This document shows, piece after piece, positions 45,147-53,059 of a stretch of 64,000 bases of DNA (position 1 is the stretch's first letter; the number at the start of each line of letters is the position of its first letter). A program made the position numbers and the translations under genes. This DNA comes from Lachnospiraceae bacterium (GTDB lineage: Bacteria > Bacillota > Clostridia > Lachnospirales > Lachnospiraceae), in the NCBI GenBank assembly GCA_017405805.1, contig JAFQZU010000005.1, forward strand, positions 62,001 through 126,000, in the 5' to 3' direction. Below the pieces are notes generated by a model. The model was not told the origin of the DNA. It ran no database searches and saw only the letters and a program-made list of their open reading frames with translations.

Positions 45147-46574
45147 ATGAGCCCCGGACGGAACACCTCCGGGGCTCTTTCATGTACGTACGGGATTTTT
45201 GCGTTGCGAGAGAGAAATAATCCGAAAATCATACAATACAGAAGACCTCCGCGCATAGGGATCGGCCTGATGATCTTTTTGATCATCCTGGCCTATATCC
45301 TGATCAGCGTCATCCTCTACTTCCGCTCCGGCAGGACGGAGGTGTATGAGGTCAGAAAGGGTGCCCTGACGACCAACACCGTACACAAGGGCATCGCCCT
45401 GCGCGAGGAACATATCGTTTACAGCGATCATGCGGGTACCGTAAACTACTACAACAAGGAGGGGGACCGCGTGGCGGTCGGAAGCCTTGCTTATACCGTC
45501 GATGAGCGGGGGCAGCTCCAGGAGCGGCTTGCCAGAAACGCGCAGGAGGACTCGTATTCCGAAAACGACCTCCAGAATTTCCGCCAGGACGCGATCCGTT
45601 TTGCCGGAAACTTCAACCCGGCCTCTTTTTCCTCCGTTTACGACTATCGCAGCAGCGCCGTCAGCACAGTGCAAAAGCTCACCAACCGCTCCGTCCTGCA
45701 TGACATAGAGAGTCCGGAGGAGGAGGGGATCTACCTCTGCACGGCAGACGATACGGGCGAGATCGTGTACTCCATGGACGGCTGCGAGGACTATGCCTTC
45801 GGAAATCTGACCAAGGAGGATTTTGACGGGACGGGCTACAGCAAGACCGCACTGGCAAACGGCCGCAGCATCGGCGCCGGCGATCCCGTCTACAAGGTCA
45901 TCACCGAGGTGGACTGGTCCGTCGCCATTATGACCGATTCGGAGGAAGAGGCGGAAATGCTCTCCCGGGAGGGATTTGTAAAAGTCCGCTTTCTCAAAAA
46001 CAACGCCGTCTCCTGGGCGCAGGCCACCGTGCGGAGCGACGAGGAGGGGAATTATTTCGTGAACCTCCTTTTCCACAACTCCATGGAGGCCTTCAGCGCG
46101 GACCGCTTCGTCGACGTGGAACTGATCCTGGAGGAGCAGAGCGGCCTGAAGGTGCCCAACAGCGCGATCACGAAGGGAAAGTTCTTCCTCATTCCCAAGG
46201 ACTTCGTCCAGCAGGGTTCGAGGAACCAGCTCGGGGTCATGCTGGAGATCTACACGGAAAACAACGAGAAGAGCGTGCAGTTTGTGGCCACGACGACCTA
46301 CGGCGAGACAGAGGACAGGTACTATGTGGATGACAGCGTCCTGCGCGCCGGCGAGATCATCGACAAGCCCAATTCCGCGGACCAGTTTGAGATCGGGGAA
46401 CAGGTGGAGCTGATCGGCGTGTATTATATCAACCGTGGGTATCCGGATTTCCGCCAGGTCAATATTCTTTACCAGAACGAGGAATACGCCATCGTGAGTC
46501 CGAATTCCTTCAACGGTCTGCAGGAATATGACTATATCGTGCTCCACGCCGATTCGATCCGCAGGGGCAACTGA
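45147..46574 (+). CDS. HlyD-like membrane-anchored protein upstream of sepF
   Basis: Membrane-fusion/adaptor-like protein. Seen: one N-terminal transmembrane helix (about residues 38-58 of this frame, IGLMIFLIILAYILISVILYF), then a barrel/lipoyl-like extracytoplasmic region with HAGTVNYYNKEGDRVAVG near 92 and further beta-rich modules. No ABC or RND partner is adjacent. Two starts compete: ATG 45147 with AGGAG 11 bases upstream, and TTG 45204, which matches where I expect the family to begin. A 9-bp GC hairpin lies between them. sepF follows after 73 bases. Confidence 0.82.
   Translation: MSPGRNTSGALSCTYGIFALRERNNPKIIQYRRPPRIGIGLMIFLIILAYILISVILYFRSGRTEVYEVRKGALTTNTVHKGIALREEHIVYSDHAGTVNYYNKEGDRVAVGSLAYTVDERGQLQERLARNAQEDSYSENDLQNFRQDAIRFAGNFNPASFSSVYDYRSSAVSTVQKLTNRSVLHDIESPEEEGIYLCTADDTGEIVYSMDGCEDYAFGNLTKEDFDGTGYSKTALANGRSIGAGDPVYKVITEVDWSVAIMTDSEEEAEMLSREGFVKVRFLKNNAVSWAQATVRSDEEGNYFVNLLFHNSMEAFSADRFVDVELILEEQSGLKVPNSAITKGKFFLIPKDFVQQGSRNQLGVMLEIYTENNEKSVQFVATTTYGETEDRYYVDDSVLRAGEIIDKPNSADQFEIGEQVELIGVYYINRGYPDFRQVNILYQNEEYAIVSPNSFNGLQEYDYIVLHADSIRRGN
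45150..45180 (+). terminator. GC hairpin at the start of the hlyD-like gene
   Basis: AGCCCCGGA (45150-45158) pairs perfectly with TCCGGGGCT (45168-45176), followed by CTTTC. It lies 25 bases after the stop of the P-loop gene and inside the longer reading frame of the next one, so it is either a partial terminator or a translational control element. Confidence 0.5.
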
Positions 46575-46647
46575 CCGGCAAATATCCGGTTGACATCGTT
46601 TCCGATTGCATTGATAATGAAATAAAAAGAAGGAGTTTAGTCTGACT

Positions 46648-47229
46648 ATGAGCGTAATGGATAAACTGATGAATGCCATGAAGTTTAATGATGACGACGA
46701 GGAAGAGTTCGGAGAAGAGGAACTGGACGAGGATTATTACGACGGTGCCTCCGAGGAAGCAGGAGAGGCGGAGCGCACGCGCCCTGTCTCCAGAGAGCCC
46801 GTGACCGAAGCGCCCCAGCAGAATACGCAGGGTACATCCCGTCTTCGCAGAAGAAGCGCCGAGCGCACAGATCCGGAGCCTGTGAGACAGAGACGCAGGG
46901 ACTATACCGACAGCACCGGACAGGTCTGCATCATCCGTCCCACGTCTGTCAACGACGCGAGAGAGGTGACCGATACGCTTTTGGAGGGCAGCACGGTGGT
47001 GCTCAATCTGGAGGGTCTCGACGTGGAGATCGCGCAGCGGATCATTGATTTCACGTCCGGATCCTGCTACGCGGTAGGCGGCAACGTGCAGAAGATCTCT
47101 CACTATATCTTCGTTATCACGCCTTCGAACGTCGATGTCTCCGGCGATATCTCCGCCAGGGAGACCATCGAGAGAGAAGCGGGCTCCTCGCTTCGCATGA
47201 ACTTCGGGTCCGGAAACGGAATGGTGTGA
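46648..47229 (+). CDS. sepF: Cell division protein SepF
   Basis: SepF tethers FtsZ to the membrane and shapes the Gram-positive septum. Seen: an N-terminal amphipathic segment (MSVMDKLMNAMKF), an acidic linker at about 15-45 followed by an Arg-rich variable region, and the C-terminal SepF domain with VCIIRPTSVNDAREVTDTLL near 91-110, VVLNLEGLDVEIAQRIIDF near 115, and ISHYIFVITPSNVDVSGD near 151. Length 193 aa is a little long because of the linker. The Shine-Dalgarno AGGAG is rather far from the ATG. Confidence 0.94.
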   Translation: MSVMDKLMNAMKFNDDDEEEFGEEELDEDYYDGASEEAGEAERTRPVSREPVTEAPQQNTQGTSRLRRRSAERTDPEPVRQRRRDYTDSTGQVCIIRPTSVNDAREVTDTLLEGSTVVLNLEGLDVEIAQRIIDFTSGSCYAVGGNVQKISHYIFVITPSNVDVSGDISARETIEREAGSSLRMNFGSGNGMV

Positions 47230-47247
47230 ACAAAAGGGACAGCACAT

Positions 47248-47290
47248 CGGATCGCACCGGTACAACAGAGCCGGTGCGATCCGTCTTTAT
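47248..47290 (+). terminator. Intrinsic terminator of sepF
   Basis: A perfect 13-bp stem (47248-47260 with 47271-47283) over a 10-base loop, followed by TCTTTAT. Flanking GCACAT and ATGTGC can extend the stem past a short bulge. Confidence 0.75.
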
Positions 47291-47319
47291 GTGCATAATT
47301 AAACTGACGAGGTCAAATA

Positions 47320-48429
47320 ATGTCTGATATGTCACGTCTCACCGTCCACAGGGACGGTCAGCCCTGTTACGATATCATTTATGCCGCTGGTTTTTCCGGG
47401 CTTCCCGGCGCGCTCAGCGCTCTGGGTTCCGGATCCCGCCGCATCTGTATCGTCACCGATACGGTGGTGGGTCCTCTCTATGCCGGGGAGGTCCTGCGCG
47501 CGGTCAGGGAGGTCTCGCCGCAGGTCCAGGTCTACACCATCCCCGCGGGAGAGGAAAACAAGACGCTGGACGAGATCCGCGGCCTGTACCGCTTCCTGGT
47601 CACGGAGCTCTATGACCGTTCCTCCCTTCTGATCGCGCTGGGAGGCGGCGTGATCGGAGATATGACGGGGTATGCGGCCGCCACGTTCCTGCGCGGGATC
47701 GATTTTGTACAGATCCCCACAACGCTCCTCGCACAGGCGGATTCCAGCATCGGCGGGAAGACCGGCGTGGATTTTGACGGCTTCAAAAATATGGTGGGCG
47801 CCTTCAAAATGCCGGCCCTTGTCTACGAAAACGTGTCGGTTCTGAAAACGCTCGATGCAAGGCAGTTCGCCAGCGGCTTTGCCGAAGTCATGAAACACGG
47901 CCTGATCAAGGACCAGGCATATTACGAATGGCTCCTTGCGCATATGGAAGAGATCCGCAGCCGCGTACCCGGCGTCCTGCAGGACATGCTGCGGCGCAGC
48001 AACGAGATCAAGAAGGATGTGGTGGAAAACGATCCCTACGAGAAGGGGGAGCGTATGCTCCTCAACTATGGCCACACGCTGGGCCACGCCATCGAGAAGG
48101 AGCAGAATTTCACTCTGACGCACGGGGAATGCGTGGCGCTCGGCTGTGTTGCCGCCGCCCACATCGCAAAGGCGCGGGGGTGGCTGGACAGCGACGAATA
48201 TTATGAGATCCGGGACATGTTCGTCCCCTTCGGACTGCCGATCACCGTCAGCGGCGTCGACGCGGAGCGCGTGATCACGCTCACAAAATCCGACAAAAAA
48301 GCAAAGGGCGGCATTCCCCGCTTCGTGCTCTTAAAGGCAGTGGGAGAGGCCGTCGTGGCAGAGGATGTGACGGAAGAAGAGATGCGGGCAGCTCTTGGCG
48401 AGATCATTTGGAAAGAAGACATGGAATGA
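47320..48429 (+). CDS. aroB: 3-dehydroquinate synthase
   Basis: Second step of the shikimate pathway: turns DAHP into 3-dehydroquinate using catalytic NAD and a metal ion. Seen: the nucleotide region LIALGGGVIGDMTGYAAATF near residue 103, IPTTLLAQADSSIGGKTGVD near 130-149, FASGFAEVMKHGLIKD near 184, and metal-binding NYGHTLGHAIEKEQ near 249. Length 369 aa is typical. Its stop overlaps the lspA start, tying it to the lspA-rluD operon. Confidence 0.96.
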   Translation: MSDMSRLTVHRDGQPCYDIIYAAGFSGLPGALSALGSGSRRICIVTDTVVGPLYAGEVLRAVREVSPQVQVYTIPAGEENKTLDEIRGLYRFLVTELYDRSSLLIALGGGVIGDMTGYAAATFLRGIDFVQIPTTLLAQADSSIGGKTGVDFDGFKNMVGAFKMPALVYENVSVLKTLDARQFASGFAEVMKHGLIKDQAYYEWLLAHMEEIRSRVPGVLQDMLRRSNEIKKDVVENDPYEKGERMLLNYGHTLGHAIEKEQNFTLTHGECVALGCVAAAHIAKARGWLDSDEYYEIRDMFVPFGLPITVSGVDAERVITLTKSDKKAKGGIPRFVLLKAVGEAVVAEDVTEEEMRAALGEIIWKEDME

Positions 48430-48935
48430 GCACCGGAAAGAATTGGAAAGCGGCGCTTCTTTTTGCGCTGGCAGTATTACTGGATCAGGTCACGAAGATC
48501 ATAGCCGTCAAGGCGCTGGAAAAGGGCAGTATCCCGATCATTCCGGGCGTCCTGCAGCTGACCTGCGTGGAGAACCGCGGCGCGGCCTTCGGCATCATGC
48601 AGAATGCCACGCTGTTCTTTACCATAGTCGCGCTGGCGGCCGTGGAGCTCCTGGTGTATCTGTATCTCCGCACACCTTCGACCAGGCGCTTTCTGCCCAT
48701 GCGGCTGTGCTTTATCCTGATCGCGGCCGGCGCGGCGGGCAACCTGATCGACAGGATCATGCTGCATTATGTCCGGGATTTCATTTATTTTTGCCTGATC
48801 GATTTCCCGGTCTTCAACGTGGCGGACATCTACGTTACGGTCTGTACCTTCGGACTTGCCTTTCTGTTCATCTTTTACTACAAGGATGAGGAGCTGTCCT
48901 TTTTGTTTCCCGATAAGAAAGCCGGCGCGAAATGA
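48426..48935 (+). CDS. lspA: Lipoprotein signal peptidase (signal peptidase II)
   Basis: Membrane aspartyl protease that cuts lipoprotein signal peptides before the lipidated Cys. It would process the lipoprotein carboxypeptidase in this window. Seen: four hydrophobic helices, VLLDQVTKIIAV near residue 17, VENRGAAFGIM near 46, and the two catalytic aspartates in AAGNLIDRI near 103 and FNVADIYVTV near 125. Length 169 aa is typical. ATG 48426 overlaps the aroB stop, and its own stop overlaps the next start. Confidence 0.95.
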   Translation: MSTGKNWKAALLFALAVLLDQVTKIIAVKALEKGSIPIIPGVLQLTCVENRGAAFGIMQNATLFFTIVALAAVELLVYLYLRTPSTRRFLPMRLCFILIAAGAAGNLIDRIMLHYVRDFIYFCLIDFPVFNVADIYVTVCTFGLAFLFIFYYKDEELSFLFPDKKAGAK

Positions 48936-49861
48936 GTGAGTATACAAACACCTTTACCGTCACCGAAGAATACGAGGGCGAGCGCCTGGACAAAGTCCTG
49001 CACGCGCTGACGGGAGAGCAGTCCAGGAGCTATTTAAAGACGCTGATCAAGGACGGCAGGGCGCTCCTCAACGGGACGCCGGCCAAGCCCAGCGCCAGGC
49101 TTTCGGAGGGAGACCGGATCGATCTGACCATTCCGGAGCAGGTCATGCCGCAGATCCTTCCCGAGAACATACCGCTGGATATCCTCTACGAGGATGACGA
49201 TGTGCTCGTGGTCAACAAGCCGCGCGGCATGGTCGTGCATCCGGCGCCCGGACATTACACCGGGACTCTCGTCAACGCGGTCATGTATCACTGCCGCGGA
49301 AGCCTGTCGGGCATCAACGGCGTACTCCGGCCGGGGATCGTGCACCGGATCGACCGCGACACGACGGGAAGCGTGATCGTCTGCAAAAACGACGCCGCCC
49401 ATCAGTCCATCGCGGCCCAGCTCAAGGAACACAGTATCCTGCGGCGCTATTTTGCCATCGTATACGACAATCTATCGGAAGATGAGATCGTGATCGACAA
49501 GCCGCTGGGGCGCGACCCCAAGGAGCGCAAGAAGATGGCGGTGCGGCCGGACGGCAAAAGAGCCGTCACCCACTGCAGCGTGCTCGAACGCTTCGGGAAA
49601 TACACCTATGTCACCTGCAGGCTGGAGACAGGAAGGACCCATCAGATCCGCGTGCATATGGCCAGCATCCATCATCCGCTTCTGGGAGACGAAGTCTACG
49701 GCGGAAAACGGACTTCGCCCTTTCACACGAACGGGCAGTGCCTGCATGCGGGGATCCTGGGATTCGTCCATCCCAGGACCGGCGCATATATCGAAACGGA
49801 GGCGCCGCTTCCCGCGGATTTCAAAGATATTCTGGAGCGTCTTCGCGCCGGCGCGGGATGA
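48932..49861 (+). CDS. rluD: RluA/RluD-family 23S rRNA pseudouridine synthase
   Basis: Isomerises uridines in 23S rRNA (RluD acts on helix 69 positions in E. coli; the exact sites here are unknown). Seen: an N-terminal S4 RNA-binding domain (about 10-65, RLDKVLHAL), VVNKPRGMVVHPAPGHYTGT near 90-109, the catalytic aspartate in GIVHRIDRDTTGSVIV near 134-149, and CRLETGRTHQIRVHMA near 228-243. Length 309 aa is usual. Translationally coupled to lspA, a gene pair common in Firmicutes. Confidence 0.95.
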   Translation: MSEYTNTFTVTEEYEGERLDKVLHALTGEQSRSYLKTLIKDGRALLNGTPAKPSARLSEGDRIDLTIPEQVMPQILPENIPLDILYEDDDVLVVNKPRGMVVHPAPGHYTGTLVNAVMYHCRGSLSGINGVLRPGIVHRIDRDTTGSVIVCKNDAAHQSIAAQLKEHSILRRYFAIVYDNLSEDEIVIDKPLGRDPKERKKMAVRPDGKRAVTHCSVLERFGKYTYVTCRLETGRTHQIRVHMASIHHPLLGDEVYGGKRTSPFHTNGQCLHAGILGFVHPRTGAYIETEAPLPADFKDILERLRAGAG

Positions 49862-49879
49862 CGGGACGCATGGTTTTAT

Positions 49880-49908
49880 TTGCGAACTCGGTATGAAACT
49901 TATATAAT
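49880..49908 (+). promoter_or_regulatory. Promoter of the first cytidylate-kinase-like gene
   Basis: TTGCGA at 49880-49885 and TATAAT at 49903-49908 with a 17-base spacer, about 65 bases before the ATG. A short TGCAATC direct repeat follows. Confidence 0.7.
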
Positions 49909-49972
49909 CAATTAGGAAGCGGCAGTTTCCTGCAATCTTGCAATCATTTAAGAAAGGCGGAGCAAACACGAT

Positions 49973-50617
49973 ATGCGGACTAATATTACCATCGGAAGAC
50001 AGTTCGGTTCGGGCGGAAGAGAGATCGGCCGCAAGGTCGCCGAGCACTACGGCATTCCCTGCTACGACAAGGAGCTGATCAACGAGGTCGCCAAGAACAG
50101 CGGCTTTACGAAGGAGATCATTAAAGAGCAGGACGAACAGGCCACGTCTTCGTTTCTCTATAATCTGGTCATGGACACGTATACTTTCGGCTACAACGCC
50201 ATGCCTTTTACCGACATGCCGATCAGCCAGAAGATCTTCCTCGCCCAGTTCGACACCATCAAAAAGCTGGCCAAAGAGGAAGGCCCCTGCGTATTCATCG
50301 GCCGCTGTGCGGACTGCGCCCTGAGCGAGTTTCCCCACGTGCTGAACGTCTTTATCCACGCGGATATGGATTACCGGATCGCCCGCGCCGCGGAATATCC
50401 GGAATTCTCCGAGGACATCCGCAAGGATCCGCAGCGGCTAAAGGAAATGGTCGCCAAGATGGACCGCCAGAGACAGAGCTACTACAATTATTATTCCATG
50501 CAGAAATGGGACAGCATCGACAGCTATGATCTCTGCATCGATTCCTCCTTCTTCGGGATCGACGGCGCGGTCAAGGCCATCATCAGCGCTGTGGACCTGA
50601 TGGAAGAGAAAGAATGA
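49973..50617 (+). CDS. Cytidylate kinase-like family protein (paralog 1)
   Basis: Member of the AAA_26/cytidylate-kinase-like family, function unproven. Seen: N-terminal ITIGRQFGSGGREIGRKVAE at residues 5-24, where the P-loop reads GSGGR and lacks the usual Lys-Ser/Thr, CYDKELINEVAKNSG near 30, a lid-like region, and CVFIGRCADCAL near 105 (IGR(C/G)AD is a family hallmark). Length 214 aa is typical. A second, opposite-strand member lies at 52067-52648, flanking trpB. Confidence 0.88.
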   Translation: MRTNITIGRQFGSGGREIGRKVAEHYGIPCYDKELINEVAKNSGFTKEIIKEQDEQATSSFLYNLVMDTYTFGYNAMPFTDMPISQKIFLAQFDTIKKLAKEEGPCVFIGRCADCALSEFPHVLNVFIHADMDYRIARAAEYPEFSEDIRKDPQRLKEMVAKMDRQRQSYYNYYSMQKWDSIDSYDLCIDSSFFGIDGAVKAIISAVDLMEEKE

Positions 50618-50626
50618 TTCCAGAGC

Positions 50627-50662
50627 TAACTATTCGCTAAAGGCAGCTTTTACGAATAGTTA
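50627..50662 (+). promoter_or_regulatory. Palindromic element in the trpB leader
   Basis: TAACTATTCG (50627-50636) is the inverse of CGAATAGTTA (50653-50662), and an inner TAAA/TTTA pair extends the stem past a bulged C. It could be an operator or an RNA hairpin. A similar ATTCG/CGAAT palindrome occurs at 56177-56203. Confidence 0.55.
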
Positions 50663-50721
50663 ACGCCCAAAACAGGGGTTTTTAACACCGACAGCATGTT
50701 TTTTGACGACAGGAATAAAAA

Positions 50722-51969
50722 ATGAACAAGTACAGAGATTTTGACAATTACCTAAAGGAATATCCCACACAGGACGGTTATTTCGGCAAGTTCGGCGGCA
50801 ACTATCTTGAGGATCCCGAACTGATCAAGGCTTTCAACGAATATGCCGAAGCATATCAGACCATCGCCCAGTCGGCTCAGTTCATCTCGGAACTCCGCCG
50901 CATCCGCAGAGATTTCCAGGGACGGCCGACGCCTGTCTATCACTGCCAGAACCTTTCCAATCTCCTTGGCAGGACGCAGATCTATTTAAAGCGCGAAGAC
51001 TTAAATCACACCGGTGCCCATAAGCTCAACCACTGCATGGGCGAAGGCCTGCTGGCCAAGTACATGGGCAAGAAAAAGATCATCGCCGAGACCGGTGCCG
51101 GCCAGCACGGCGTGGCACTGGCCACAGCGGCCGCTTATTTCGGCCTCGAATGCGATATCTACATGGGCGAAGTCGACATCGCCAAACAGGCTCCCAATGT
51201 GACCAGGATGAAGCTTCTGGGGGCAAACGTAATACCGGTCAGTTTTGGGCTTAAAACGCTCAAAGAGGCGGTGGACGCCGCCTTTATGGCGTATTCCAAA
51301 GAATATAAGGATGCCGTCTACTGCATCGGCACGGCGGCCGGCCCGCATCCCTTCCCGCTCATGGTGCGTGATTTCCAGTACTGCATCGGCGAGGAGGCGC
51401 GTGAGCAGTTCCTTGCCCAGACCGGCCATCTGCCGGATCAGGTAGCGGCCTGCGTCGGCGGCGGTTCCAATTCCATCGGCATGTTCACGCCTTTCCTTGC
51501 GGATCCCGTTGAACTGGTAGGCGTCGAGCCTCTTGGCCGCGGCCCGAAGCTCGGCGACCACGCGGCTTCCATCACATACGGCACCGAAGGGATCATGCAC
51601 GGCTTCAAGAGCATTATGCTGGCCGACGAGAACGGCGATCCCGCGCCGGTCTATTCCAATGCAAGCGGATTGGATTATCCCGCGGCAGGTCCGGAGCACG
51701 CGCTGCTGCACGAGATGGAACGCATACAGTATACGACTGTCGACGACAACGCGGCCATTGAGGCGCTTTTCCTCCTTTCTAGGCACGAAGGGATCATTCC
51801 CGCCATCGAAAGTTCTCACGCGCTCGCTTACGCGATCAGAGTGGCGAGAACCGGCGCGACCGGATCCATCCTGGTGAACCTGTCCGGACGCGGGGACAAG
51901 GATCTGGACTATGTCGTGGAACATTACGGGTACGGCGATGAATTCCTGAAAACATACAGCGCCAAATAA
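50722..51969 (+). CDS. trpB: Tryptophan synthase beta chain (orphan)
   Basis: PLP enzyme that joins indole and serine to make tryptophan. Seen: the PLP lysine in [20 protein letters not shown] near residues 92-111, the catalytic glutamate in [20 protein letters not shown], the phosphate loop [12 protein letters not shown] near 244, [11 protein letters not shown] near 315, and [14 protein letters not shown] near 355. Length 415 aa matches TrpB. No trpA or other trp gene is in the window, so it may use free indole or pair with an unlinked alpha subunit. AGGAAT is the Shine-Dalgarno site. Confidence 0.95.
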   Translation: MNKYRDFDNYLKEYPTQDGYFGKFGGNYLEDPELIKAFNEYAEAYQTIAQSAQFISELRRIRRDFQGRPTPVYHCQNLSNLLGRTQIYLKREDLNHTGAHKLNHCMGEGLLAKYMGKKKIIAETGAGQHGVALATAAAYFGLECDIYMGEVDIAKQAPNVTRMKLLGANVIPVSFGLKTLKEAVDAAFMAYSKEYKDAVYCIGTAAGPHPFPLMVRDFQYCIGEEAREQFLAQTGHLPDQVAACVGGGSNSIGMFTPFLADPVELVGVEPLGRGPKLGDHAASITYGTEGIMHGFKSIMLADENGDPAPVYSNASGLDYPAAGPEHALLHEMERIQYTTVDDNAAIEALFLLSRHEGIIPAIESSHALAYAIRVARTGATGSILVNLSGRGDKDLDYVVEHYGYGDEFLKTYSAK

Positions 51970-51991
51970 CACTAAAATATCGGTAGAATCG

Positions 51992-52026
51992 AAAGAGCCG
52001 GGGAGACAGTCCCGGCTCTTTCTCTC
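51992..52026. terminator. Bidirectional terminator between trpB and the minus-strand kinase-like gene
   Basis: AAAGAGCCGGG (51992-52002) pairs perfectly with CCCGGCTCTTT (52011-52021), with T-rich sequence downstream and an A run on the other side. This suits the convergent gene pair. Confidence 0.85.
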
Positions 52027-52066
52027 TCACCGGACCTGCGGCCCATGCCGCGGTCCCTTTCGTGAT

Positions 52067-52648
52067 TTATGCCTGTTTTAAGATCGCTTCGATGATATTG
52101 ACGACATTATCAATGCCAAGTGCAGTGTTCAGGCAGGCGTCATAGTTCTTGTAATCGCCAAAAGTGTAGGATGTGAAATGACTGTAATAATCCTTTCTCT
52201 CCAGATCTTTGCGCTTGATCAGGTTCGGATACGCCTTCAGATCCTCTCCGTATACCTCTTCGACTCTCTTTTTTCTCTCCGCCATGGGAGCGTAAATGAA
52301 GAATTTCTTGATGCCCTCGAAATCCTTGAGGATATAATCGCCGCAGTTACCTACGATGACACAGTTTCCTTTCTCCCCGAGTTCACGAAGGATCTTTGTC
52401 TTCGCATTGAAGATCCTGTCCGGAATAGGCTGCGTGCCTCTGGCGCGATTGATGCCGTAGAAGAAGGAGGAAACCTCTTTCTCAGCCCACTGCTCAATCG
52501 TCTCTTTGCTCAGTCCGCTTTCCTCAGCCAGCATTCCTATGATCTCTTTGTCGTAGAAGTCCAATCCGAGACGCTCTGCCAGTTTCTTGCCGACGAGTCT
52601 GCCGCCGGACCCATATTCTCTACTGATCGTAATAATACAGTTACTCAT
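52067..52648 (-). CDS. Cytidylate kinase-like family protein (paralog 2)
   Basis: Second AAA_26-type protein, 193 residues. Seen: ITISREYGSGGRLVGKKLAE near residues 6-25, again with GSGGR in place of a Lys-containing P-loop, FYDKEIIGMLAEESG near 31, CVIVGNCGDYIL near 107 (the paralog has IGRCAD, so the Arg is lost here), and ERKDYYSHFTSYTFGDYKNY near the end. The start at 52648 follows a G-rich AAGGGGGCGGGG site; the longer frame to 52693 adds an unrelated stretch. It is convergent with trpB. Confidence 0.88.
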   Translation of the reverse strand: MSNCIITISREYGSGGRLVGKKLAERLGLDFYDKEIIGMLAEESGLSKETIEQWAEKEVSSFFYGINRARGTQPIPDRIFNAKTKILRELGEKGNCVIVGNCGDYILKDFEGIKKFFIYAPMAERKKRVEEVYGEDLKAYPNLIKRKDLERKDYYSHFTSYTFGDYKNYDACLNTALGIDNVVNIIEAILKQA

Positions 52649-52845
52649 AACCCCGCCCCCTTTACTTGCCAGTAATAAAATGGTCACCTGCAACTATATA
52701 TGAAACGCCGCTGCAAGGCTGTTTCATCCACTCTTATAAAATTGTGAAAATATTATATATTCTGTCGCAATTTCCTCACTTTATTGTTTATTCTGATTAA
52801 ATTGTACATTAAATTAAGGGGCGTGTCAAATTTAAGTCTGTATTA
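52649..52845. other. AT-rich gap between the kinase-like gene and the ABC remnant
   Basis: About 200 bases, clearly more AT-rich than the rest of the window. It should hold the minus-strand promoter of the kinase-like gene. No reading frame, RNA gene or clear hairpin is seen. The base composition and the adjacent gene remnant suggest that DNA was lost here. Confidence 0.4.
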
Positions 52846-53058
52846 TTATTGTATATTTTGAAAAATGGTTTCGTCCGCGATCCGGGCCGTGGACCTGCGG
52901 TGGGAAACCAACACGACAGTTTTATCCCTTGCTTCCTCCTTGAGGGATTTCAGGATCACTGCCTCGTTCAGGCACAGGTCGGCAAATTGAAAGAGAATGT
53001 TGCCGGCTATGTATTTCCTGCTCTCGGGACACATTTGCATCAGTCTTTTATCGAACAT
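52846..53058 (-). pseudogene. ABC transporter permease/ATPase remnant with large internal deletion
   Basis: Seventy codons in frame. Residues 1-35 (MFDKRLMQMCPESRKYIAGN and a short hydrophobic stretch) look like the first lines of a CydC/CydD-type ABC exporter half. Residues 36-70 (LKSLKEEARDKTVVLVSHRR and then STARIADE) look like the very end of an ABC ATPase, including the H-loop SHR. Everything between, roughly 500 residues with Walker A, signature and Walker B, is missing. It starts right after the racemase stop (TAA then ATG), so the intact gene was probably co-translated with it. The fused product should have no transport activity. Confidence 0.75.
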
Positions 53059-53059
53059 T

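Noticed and set aside
49862..49972. TGCAATC direct repeat as a CRISPR or iteron array
   Set aside because: Only two copies of 7 bases, one base apart; no array.
52649..52845. Insertion-sequence scar next to the ABC remnant
   Set aside because: No terminal inverted repeats, target duplication or transposase fragment could be seen; a simple deletion explains the remnant.
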